Positions 43,199 to 51,160 of a stretch of 64,000 nt of DNA are shown piece by piece. The stretch lies in assembly GCA_914767885.1 (NCBI GenBank), contig CAJZBQ010000041.1, positions 860,528 through 924,527 of the forward strand, given 5' to 3'. Source of the DNA: Blepharisma stoltei (taxonomy: Eukaryota > Ciliophora > Heterotrichea > Heterotrichida > Blepharismidae). The notes under the pieces were generated by a model, which saw nothing but the letters and a program-made list of their open reading frames with translations, was not told the origin of the DNA and did no database searches. Each line of letters begins with the position of its first letter. Within the stretch, counting starts at the first letter, position 1. The translations under genes and the position numbers were made by a program.

Positions 43199-45802
43199 AT
43201 GGAGTCTGCGCTAGTTTCCCTCTGCTAGCAAGCAAATATTTCAGAGTTTTTTTTTTAATTTTTAAAACTTATGCTTAAGTACAAATTAGCCTAATTTTAA
43301 CAGAATTATTTAAATAATACATAATGATCTGTAATATTTTTTATATAATATTAGAAGGAATTCTCCAAAAAAATCTAGGATCTTTTAATAAGTTTACCTG
43401 AGGAAGTAAGATTGATCCAAGATATGTGGCAAGTCCCATATATCTGCCAATTCGTCAAAATTTTCCACGGGTCTCTCAACATGGACTTAATAACCCCAGA
43501 AGAACTTGAACAAGCCCTTCTGTCACCCCATCAAAGTTCGCTGTGCGCTGAGCTCATCACAAAGCTGCTTTTAAAAAAAAGCACAACAAGGCGTGAACTC
43601 CCTCATGGCGAAGGCTATGCTTTTGATAAGTGGCATGATATGCTATGCAAACAAATAACTATTTGGCACCGCATCTATCAGAAATGGGAAAAATTATACC
43701 AGCTCAGATTGATCTATTTAATAACTATAATAAATAAACCGTTATAGTATTGAATAGTATACAAAGTTTTGATAAATTTAATGCTACTAATAGACTTGCG
43801 GTCAAACTGTTTCAAGAATTAGGAGGAAATCCCTTCCTTCTCCCTAAATTGTCTTCTAAAAAAAATGAAGAGCCTCAGCAGCTGCTTCCTCCACCTACTT
43901 CTGCCACTACAAGAGTCAGGGAAACAAGGTCACAAACCAATTCATTGCCACGAGCCAGAAAGCCGAGATATGCGGACGAATTTTTTGAAAATTCTTCAGA
44001 TTTTGAAGAGGAAGAAGAAAGATATAAACTCCCCCATATGAACGAACAAAACTATTGGAAAAATCCCTATTTTTTGCCCAAAAACCCACCCTCTGCGAGC
44101 AAAATAAATTTTTTTATGATCAAAATATTTTAGAGAAATTATTAGAATAACTAATTCTGTTGAATTTTTAAATACAAGCATTTGAAACATAATATTGATT
44201 CTCAATTTTTGCGAATTTTTTATTTTTGAAAAAAATTTACCTTCTCCATGAACAAAACTTTTTGTTCGCTCATGGAGGGGGAGTAAGCACCTTGGAGAAA
44301 TATCAGAGCAACAAAGGGTGGTGGTCATTTATGGCTGTATGCTATTAATTGCGCATTTTTCTCTTCAGATATAAGCTCAAAACAATTTATTTAAAATTTT
44401 TGATAGATATTTTCTCGGCAAAACCATTCCATGAAAAAGTCTACCAAATGAAATGCTGACTATCAAAAATGCAGACTAAAAATCATGAGCCGATCATTTA
44501 TGTCTTTTGACTATAAAAATAACGAAAATAGCATATAAATATTTTATAAAATAAATAAACTGAAAAAGTATATTACCTGTGTGTGCTAAAACTTGATACT
44601 GAAGAAGAGCTTCTGCATGAATTAAACTATGTCCCAATAGAACAGCAGAGAGTTCAGCCTATTGGAAAAGATAACTCAGGAGCTGCTTATTTTTATTTTA
44701 ATAATACTGATTGCAGGATATACAAACAGCAAAACGAAAAGTTTTCACTGATTGCGAAAACTATTGACCAGGTAAAAGAGCTGATTTTGAGGCTTCAAGC
44801 AAATGGAGCTTATGAGTTCAGTAGATTGTTGACGTCAATGATGGACGATTTTACAAGAAATGAGCAAGAAAGGACAAGAAAAATGCTCGCAAATATTAAA
44901 AAAGTCCATTCAACACCTGGTTTGTTTTTTTTATAAAAATTTTTTATTATAAAATAATTTCTCACAATTAATAAAAATAAATCCAACACCTGGAAGGAAA
45001 AAATACACAGAAAATGAATACGATGATAGCGATTTTTCACCAGTTGAAGACGACATGCCGAGAAAACGAGGTCCCGGCAGACCCAGAAAAATTCCTCTCC
45101 CTGAGCGAAAGCCAAAAGTAATGCCAGAGACCTCAGGAAATGACTTAAAGCTAGAAGGGGTTATAAAATATGTATCAACAGCCAATGAGACCGTGCATAG
45201 TTTTTCAGGCTTTTGGCAGGTAAAAGACAAAACTCCACAAGAATTCAGATACTTAAAAACACAGCCAGGAGGCCCATCAGGTCTTTATTCAGGATATTGG
45301 AGGTTTTATGATATTCTTTAAATTATTGAATATTTAATAAGAAAATTTATGCAGAAAATTCAGCTAAAATAGGCATAAAAACATTGAGGAAAACCTCGAC
45401 CTAAAATTTGACAATAAATCTGTAAAAGGATGCGGAGAAAATGTCTTTGGGATGTTCCAAGTATACGGAGAATGGAAAAAATCTGACGAAAAAGAAATTC
45501 TAGGCGAGACTACATTGGGGCAGCTCAAACTTGAAAGAAATTATCTGAAATTTGAACCTTCAGATGAAAGCAGCTGCAGTGAGGCTGAGCTAGAAGTACT
45601 TGATGCCGTCAAGCCACCACACAGGCTGGAATTTGAAGAAAAAGTTCACTTAGAGCATATGAGGATGCCTCTTAAGTCTGTTCAAGAGCTGAAAAAGTCA
45701 CTTAAAGCTCAAGAAAAGAGAGAGCTTCGGCGTGTTCCATTTTTTAAATCAGATTATCTTACACACCCCTTTAAATTCGAAATAAAAACTTATCTAATTT
45801 AA
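43199..45802 (+). CDS. CECR2/RSF1-like chromatin-remodelling factor (DDT/WHIM), several IESs
   Basis: About 601 residues after removals. The start MESAL joins across an IES to ISLPEEVRLIQDMWQVPYICQFV, then DLITPEELEQALLSPHQSS (DDT-like helices). After a MITE-type IES come RVVVIYGCMLLIAHFSLQ and, after another IES, LDTEEELLHELNYVPIEQQRVQPIGKDNSGAAYFYF, the WHIM-type block of CECR2/RSF1 (compare RVEPLGEDNSGALYWYF). An AT-hook (RKRGPGRPRK) follows, then GYWRFYD, VKGCGENVFGMFQVYGEW and a basic end. These proteins pair with ISWI-type ATPases. A frame change near 43741-43757 fits a 17-nt GT-AG intron, longer than the other introns here, so that join is uncertain. Confidence 0.82.
43212..43385. other. 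IES, 174 bp
   Basis: From TA 43212 to TA 43386 (or 43389), just 4 codons into the gene. Removal supplies the only plausible ATG for the DDT protein. Confidence 0.72.
43741..43757 (+). other. Possible 17-nt intron
   Basis: GTTATAGTATTGAATAG; removing it joins ITIINKP to IQSFDKFNATNRLA in frame. Its length does not match the 15-nt class and it lacks their ATYTAG end, so a small indel is an alternative. Confidence 0.4.
44025..44283. mobile_element. MITE-type IES, 259 bp
   Basis: From TA 44025 to TA 44284. Ends TAAACTCCCCCATATGAACG and (reverse complement) TACTCCCCCTCCATGAGCG; blocks such as GGAAAAATCCCTATTTTTTG show it is the same family, inverted relative to 46250-46588. Removal joins EEEERY to KHLGEISEQQRVV. 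Confidence 0.9.
44370..44586. other. IES, 217 bp
   Basis: AT-rich, from TA 44370 to TA 44587. Removal joins LIAHFSLQI to KLDTEEELLHELN, matching the CECR2 order of blocks. Confidence 0.83.
44911..44983. other. Interruption of 73 bp flanked by a repeat without TA
   Basis: CAACACCTGG occurs at 44911-44920 and 44984-44993 with an AT-rich, stop-containing stretch between. Removing one repeat unit (73 nt) gives KKVHSTPGRKKYTENE. A TA-to-TA alternative (44932 to 44978, 46 bp) also keeps the frame but leaves a duplicated TPG. Confidence 0.65.
45312..45369. other. Short IES, 58 or 64 bp
   Basis: From TA 45312 to TA 45370 (or 45376). Removal joins SGYWRFYD to RHKNIEENLDLKFD (or KNIEENLDLKFD). Confidence 0.78.
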
Positions 45803-46162
45803 AATTTGATATTTTAGAAGCAAAAGTTAATATAGAATTTGTTTCAAAAAATATATAAAAACTAATTTTTATATAAATTTTATTAATTGCTCCTTTAAAA
45901 TAGGAAAATTTCATTTTTTAGAGTTATTAAATTGGTATAAAGTATTTTCAAAAATAATTTAAAAAATATTTTGCAAAATTTTAGAGATATTTATTCTAAT
46001 TTAAAGGGAAGGAGTTAGTTAAATCACTTTTGGTTGATTATTTATTAATATTCTTTACTATAAATGAGAGAAGTCATCTTATTCCCTTGGTTTGCAAGCA
46101 AAAATATCTCCTTGAATCAAAAGATTAGTAAATTTTATTTTATCAAAAAATATTTTATTAAA
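45803..46162. other. Intergenic, AT-rich
   Basis: Between two plus-strand genes. Nothing recognisable. Confidence 0.5.
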
Positions 46163-47832
46163 ATGCTATCTATATATAGCCGGGAACGGGCTATACACAA
46201 AACTTTTACTCATTAGCCAAGGGTTAATTTCCCAAAAATAAGGATTTTCTAACTCCCCCCTCCGCGAGTGAACAAAAAAATTTTGTACGCCCTCAGGGGG
46301 GTTAATTTTTTTTTTAAAAAAATTTATATATAAATGATTTTTTTCAAAATTAAATCTATAAAAATTGGAAAGCAAATATCAATTTAATTGCAAAATTCAT
46401 GTTTCAAAACGCAATTTTTTAAAATTAAACAGAATTAGATTTCATTATACTAATTATCACTTATATATCAAAATTTTTTTCCATAAAATTTTTCTATTAA
46501 AAAAATTTTTGTTCACTCACGGAGAGTGGGTTTTTGGGCAAAAAATAGCGATTTTTCGAATAGTTTTGTTCACTCACGGTGGGGGGAGTAAATAATTTTA
46601 CTCGCTAGTCGAGAGTGGGGAAGTTAGGGGTTTGGCTTCTCTTATCCGAAGAATTCAAGCTGCCAAATGAAGAAATTTCTGATGAATTCAATAAAGAGTG
46701 TGAATTTGAGACCTTGAAGGGCTTGATGGCTATTTCTATTGTATTATTAGTGAGAGCAGCAATTCCAAAAACAATTTTCACAAAATATAGGGAATATCTA
46801 GGACTTATCCAAGTATAGCCCGTTCCCGGCTATAGATCGGGCATAGTCCGATCTTTGCTAGGAAACTCGGGGGGTTGTCTGTGTCACTTCGAGGTGACGA
46901 GTCAACTCCCCGAGTTGGCAAATAGCCACCATATAGTGATTTGCCAACTCGGGGAGTTGACTCGTCACCTCGAAGTGACGCAGACAACCCCCCGAGTTTC
47001 CCGGCAAAGATCGGACTATGCCCGATCTATAGCCGGGAACAGACTATATTAAGACATATTATCCCAGCATCATTTGTGTTCGTTTATGTTAACATATTTT
47101 CTCTCCTAGGAAAGCGGGCTTTGCCTTACAAAGATGAGATATTATCTATAAATCCGTATTTAAAATATTTCTTTCCAAAACCAATTGATAAAAAAACAGA
47201 AGAAAAAACAATTGATGAAAAAACAGAAGAAAACACAATTGAAAATCAATTAAATATTCTGCTTAAGACTATATAGCCCAGGGCAATAATAGCAGACATG
47301 GGCTATAATTTTTTTTTTATATTAGTTTTTTATTTATGTCAAATTTAATTAAAATTGCGTTAATTCAATCCAAGCTCAAGTAGCCACAAAAGAAATATTA
47401 GAGGAAAAAGAGATCATAAATAACTCTTTATGAGACATGAGATTTGGAGATGCTGAGTATAGGGAAAAGCTTGCTTATAAATATTTTGTTTATAATTTAA
47501 ATAAGTGAATTGACAAAGATAAAGAAGAAAATAAACCTTACAGTGATGAGCTTTGGGGGAATTTTATTTTTGTGACAGCTTTAATGCACATTTGCTCACT
47601 TTCACTGGTGTATAAGGGTAATTTCTGGAGTAATAAACCTTTTGAAGCACAGGCATTTTGAATTTTTCAGTTTCCCATATTAAATGTAATTGCACTTGCT
47701 GGGGTGGCATATTTTAATTCTGGGTATAGGCATTATCTTGAGTTGATGGGAATTAAATATGAATCTCAAATATTAAAATTCGAGCCTGGATTGAAGAAGA
47801 GATTTATGATAAATTCCACAAAAGATAATTAA
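46163..47832 (+). CDS. Polytopic membrane protein, three IESs
   Basis: 1670 nt minus 458, 233 and 91 nt gives 888 nt: 295 residues. The start codon and one more codon lie left of the first IES: ML joins GVWLLLSEEFKLPNEE. Hydrophobic segments: MAISIVLLVRAAIP, IIPASFVFVYVNIFSLLG, FIFVTALMHICSLSLVY and FPILNVIALAGVAYFN. A Lys/Glu repeat (DKKTEEKTIDEKTEENTIEN) separates two halves. TGA is Trp in LWDMRF, NKWIDK and AFWIFQ. No family is recognised; mitochondrial or ER membrane is possible. The exact divisibility and continuity support the IES model. Confidence 0.75.
46167..46624. mobile_element. Composite IES, 458 bp, with a nested MITE
   Basis: From TA 46167 to TA 46625. Inside it, 46250-46588 is a complete TA-bounded MITE (TAACTCCCCCCTCCGCGAG left, GGTGGGGGGAGTA right). 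The outer remainder is 119 bp and contains the palindrome TATAGCCGGGAACGGGCTATA, related to the hairpin element further on. Confidence 0.82.
46814..47046. mobile_element. Hairpin MITE acting as IES, 233 bp
   Basis: Two arms of about 105-110 bp are inverted copies separated by a short loop around GCCACCATATAGTG. The arms start TATAGCCCGTTCCCGGCTAT / TATAGTCTGTTCCCGGCTAT and differ at only a few positions. GC-rich. Bounded by TA (46814, 47047); removal joins LIQV to LRHIIPASFVF. Confidence 0.94.
47270..47360. other. IES, 91 bp
   Basis: From TA 47270 to TA 47361. Its left part carries TATAGCCCAGGG...GGGCTATA, an inverted pair related to the hairpin element. Removal joins NILLKT to NSIQAQVATKEIL. 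Confidence 0.82.
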
Positions 47833-47973
47833 ATTAAGATCTATGTCTAACCCCTTACGTAAGCGAATTTTTTTTTTCCTATAAGGTTGTTATCAAATCA
47901 TTAGAATTTTATTTTAGCAATAACTTTTTTATGATAATTCATGCACTCTATATCTATTTTTGAAAATATAACT

Positions 47974-48349
47974 TACTCCCCCCCCCCTCCGTGAGTGAAC
48001 AAAAAAATTTTTTCACTCACGGAGGGGGGTTAATTTTTTTTTTAAAAAAATTTATATATAAATTTTATAAAAAATATTTTTTTTTTCGAAATTTAAAAAA
48101 ATCCTAATTCGCAAAAATGGAAAGCAAATATTAATTCAATTTGCAAAATTTATGTTTTAAAAAGCAATTCTTTAAAAATAAACAGAATTAGCTCTAGATT
48201 TCATTATAATAATTATCATTTATATATCAAAATTTTTTTCCATAAAAAATTTTTCTATTAAAAAAATTTTTGTTCACTCACGGGTGGGTTTTTGGGCAAA
48301 AAATAGCGATTTTTCTAATGGTTTTGTTCACTCAAGGAGGGGGGGGAGC
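47974..48349. mobile_element. Intergenic MITE, 376 bp
   Basis: From TA 47974 to TA 48350. Termini TACTCCCCCCCCCCTCCGTG and (reverse complement) TAGCTCCCCCCCCTCCTTG; a second inverted copy of the terminus follows at once (CACTCACGGAGGGGGGTTA), making a terminal hairpin. It sits about 95 bp upstream of the first aldo-keto reductase. Confidence 0.9.
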
Positions 48350-48446
48350 TAAATTAATTATGAATTTTGCAAAAGTTGATAAAAAACTTCATAATCAACC
48401 ATTTTAACAATAAAAGCAAAAATTAATGCCTAAATAATCATAAGAA

Positions 48447-49613
48447 ATGGAGTCAGAGGCGATGGAATACAGATACCTCGGGAATTCTGGCCTGAAAATC
48501 TCAGTTCTAGGATTTGGCAACATGACAAGTGGCTGGTCAGAAGGAACTGAGCAATGGAGCTTTGACTGTGTTGATAAATGCATCAGGGGTGGTGTCAATT
48601 TCTTCGACACTGCAGAATTCTATGGGATGGGAGTCGCTGAGACCATTCTTGGAAATAACATTAAACAAGGAGGCTGGGATAGAGACGATCTTGTGATCAC
48701 CACTAAGTTCATTCCGACAAAAGCAGTAGGAATTCAAGGATTGAGCAGAAAAAGACTACGTCAAGCCATAAATCATTCGCTTAAGAGACTTCAGCTAGAT
48801 TATGTTGATGTCCTTTATCTCCATAGATTTGATTGTGAAGTCCCTCTTGAAGAATCAATTAGAATTGTCAATGAATTAATTGATGATGATAAAGCTTTTT
48901 ATTGGGGTACTTCAGAATTCCTGCCTAGGAAAATAGCCATTATATAATTTCCTTTAACGGGAAAACGCCCACGAATTTTACCCAAAATTGCTTATTTTTT
49001 AGAAAATTATTTAGAAAGCTAAAATGCATATAGCCCAGAATTCAACGCTCAGCAGCTAGCTGAATGTCACGCAATCTGTGAGAAACATGGCTGGATTCAT
49101 CCTATTGCAGAACAAGTCCAATACCATATGTTTGAAAGAGCAGAGGTAGAAAGAGATTATGTTCCAATTTATAAAGAATACGGAATGGGGACAACTGTAT
49201 GGGGTCCTTTGGCAGGAGGACTTCTATCAGGAAAATATAATGATGGCAATATCCAGCCTGGCAGATTTGAAAGTGGACCATTTTCTCAAGTTTATAGACA
49301 AAGGTTTGAAACTTACGTTGGGAGCAGAAAAGAAGCTGCTGTCAAAACATTGCAAGGCTTAAAAAGTTTGGCTGACGAATTAGGGTGCTCACAAGCTCAG
49401 CTTGCCTTAGCCTGGGTTATTAAAAACCCTGATGTAACGACCGCAATCCTTGGTGCGTCTTCTCCAGCACAATTAGATGGAAGCCTAGCTGCCGTTGAAG
49501 TCATGAAAAAACTGACCCCAGAAGTATTAGCCAGAATAGAGGATTTGCTAGGAAATCGTCCAGCTCCTTCTATGAATTGGAGAAATTTTACTCCAAATCC
49601 TCCTAGGCGTTAA
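48447..49613 (+). CDS. Aldo-keto reductase, potassium-channel beta-subunit-like, copy 1 (one IES)
   Basis: 347 residues after removal of a 123-bp IES. NADPH-dependent (alpha/beta)8 barrel of the AKR family. Visible: YRYLGNSGLKISVLGFGNMTS, catalytic Asp and Tyr in FDTAEFYGMG, Lys in VITTKFIP, His in LYLHRFD, and the C-terminal cofactor segment NPDVTTAILGASSPAQLDGS. The pattern is closest to the Kv-beta group. Tandem paralogue of the next gene, which is uninterrupted. The IES falls at the conserved YWGTS motif. Substrate unknown. Confidence 0.9.
48908..49030. other. IES, 123 bp
   Basis: From TA 48908 to TA 49031. TA is followed by CTTCAGAATTC at one side and GCCCAGAATTC at the other, an imperfect 13-bp direct repeat. 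A TA cut gives YWGSPEFNAQQ; a cut within the CAGAATTC gives YWGTSEFNAQQ, which fits the family better. Confidence 0.85.
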
Positions 49614-49662
49614 ATAAAACTTAATAATCTTTTCAGAAACCAACAAAATTATCAATAAAAAT

Positions 49663-50703
49663 ATGGAGAGCGACTCAATGGAATATAGATACCTTGGCAG
49701 ATCAGGGCTCAAGGTCTCAGTTTTCAGCTTTGGGAATATGACAAGTGGCTGGTCTGATGAGGCTGAAAGATGGAACTTTGAGTGTATTGATAAATGCATC
49801 AGGTCAGGGGTAAACTTTTTCGATACCGCTGAATATTACGGCCTTGGGGTTGCTGAAACTATTCTAGGCAAAAACTTCAAGCAGGGAGGATGGGATAGAG
49901 ATGATATTATTGTGTCGACTAAGCTAAATCCTTATGGATTTGGCGTACAAGGGCTGTCAAGAAAAAGGGTAAGGCAAGCGATTAACAATTCCTTATCACG
50001 TCTCCAGCTTGATTATGTTGATGTATTATTTATGCACCGTTTTGACCCAGAAACTCCATTAAAAGAAACAATAAGAATTTTTAACGAAATTATTGACAAT
50101 GATAAAGCATTTTATTGGGGAACTTCTGTATTCACCCCTCAGCAAATCTCAGAGTGCTATACAATTTGTGAAAAGCATGGCTGGATTCCACCAATAGTAG
50201 AACAATGTGAGTATAATATGTTTGAAAGAGAAAATATTGAAAGAAGCTTAGTCCCAATATTTAACCAGTATGGACTAGGAGCCACTGTATGGTCTCCTTT
50301 AGCAGGTGGATTATTATCTGGAAAGTATAATGACGGAAATTTGCATCCAGGAAGATATGATACTGATTTATTTGGCGGAAGACTTAGAGAAAAATTTGAA
50401 AAAGTTATTGGGGGAAGAAAAGAAGCAGCTATCAGAACTTTCCAAGGGCTAAAAGCAATTGCTGATGAAATTGGCTGCACCCAAGCACAACTAGCATTGG
50501 CTTGGGTAATTAAAAATCCAGATGTGAGCACTGCCATAGTTGGAGCAAGCTCTATTAAGCAGCTTGAAGACAGTTTGGGATGTATTGAAGTTTCGAAAAA
50601 ATTAAGTCCAGAAATTTTAGCAAGAATAGAAGATGCCTTAGGAAATAGACCAGCTCCTTCTATGAATTGGAGAAACTTCACGCCAAATTCCCCAAGAAGA
50701 TAA
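49663..50703 (+). CDS. Aldo-keto reductase, potassium-channel beta-subunit-like, copy 2
   Basis: 346 residues, uninterrupted. Same motifs as copy 1: FDTAEYYGLG (Asp, Tyr), VSTKLNP (Lys), LFMHRFD (His), YWGTSVFTPQQISECY and NPDVSTAIVGASSIKQLEDS. It ends APSMNWRNFTPNSPRR, nearly the same as copy 1. Begins 49 bp after copy 1. The pair arose by tandem duplication, and copy 1 gained its IES either before loss here or after the duplication. Confidence 0.93.
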   Translation: MESDSMEYRYLGRSGLKVSVFSFGNMTSGWSDEAERWNFECIDKCIRSGVNFFDTAEYYGLGVAETILGKNFKQGGWDRDDIIVSTKLNPYGFGVQGLSRKRVRQAINNSLSRLQLDYVDVLFMHRFDPETPLKETIRIFNEIIDNDKAFYWGTSVFTPQQISECYTICEKHGWIPPIVEQCEYNMFERENIERSLVPIFNQYGLGATVWSPLAGGLLSGKYNDGNLHPGRYDTDLFGGRLREKFEKVIGGRKEAAIRTFQGLKAIADEIGCTQAQLALAWVIKNPDVSTAIVGASSIKQLEDSLGCIEVSKKLSPEILARIEDALGNRPAPSMNWRNFTPNSPRR

Positions 50704-51160
50704 TTAAATATTCTTAATCTGATTAATCTTTTGAATATTTTGAATATTTTGAATATTTTTAAAGTGCACTCTTTGAAAATGAAAGGATTAACCTAATTTT
50801 ATCTTAAATTTATCAGGAATAAGTTTTTAAGATTTTATTAAATAATTCAACAGATCGACCTAAACTTTTAAAAACAGTTTTCAAAATGACAAACACATTT
50901 TTAATATTAAATAGCCATTTAATCCACAAATAATCAAGCTGACATGCATTCACACTATAATTTAAATCCTATTATGAAGTAACCATTTTCACCCTCATTT
51001 ATTTCTTATTTATCCACATTATCTCATTTCTCGTCCTCCTCTATAGTGTCTTTTGCCTCGACTTTTTATTTATCTAACTATCTTCTCCTCAAAAATTTAA
51101 AATTTTTCCCCAAAATCTTCGCCAATATATTAGTGCTGTAAGTTTTAATAATATACACAA
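50704..51160. other. Intergenic, with a short tandem repeat
   Basis: AT-rich, with four consecutive copies of an (A/T)TTTTGAAT-type unit near 50729-50758. No gene is seen. Confidence 0.5.

Noticed and set aside
46805-47052. Mirror-image open frames on both strands
   Set aside because: Produced by the hairpin MITE; an inverted repeat gives the same peptide on both strands.
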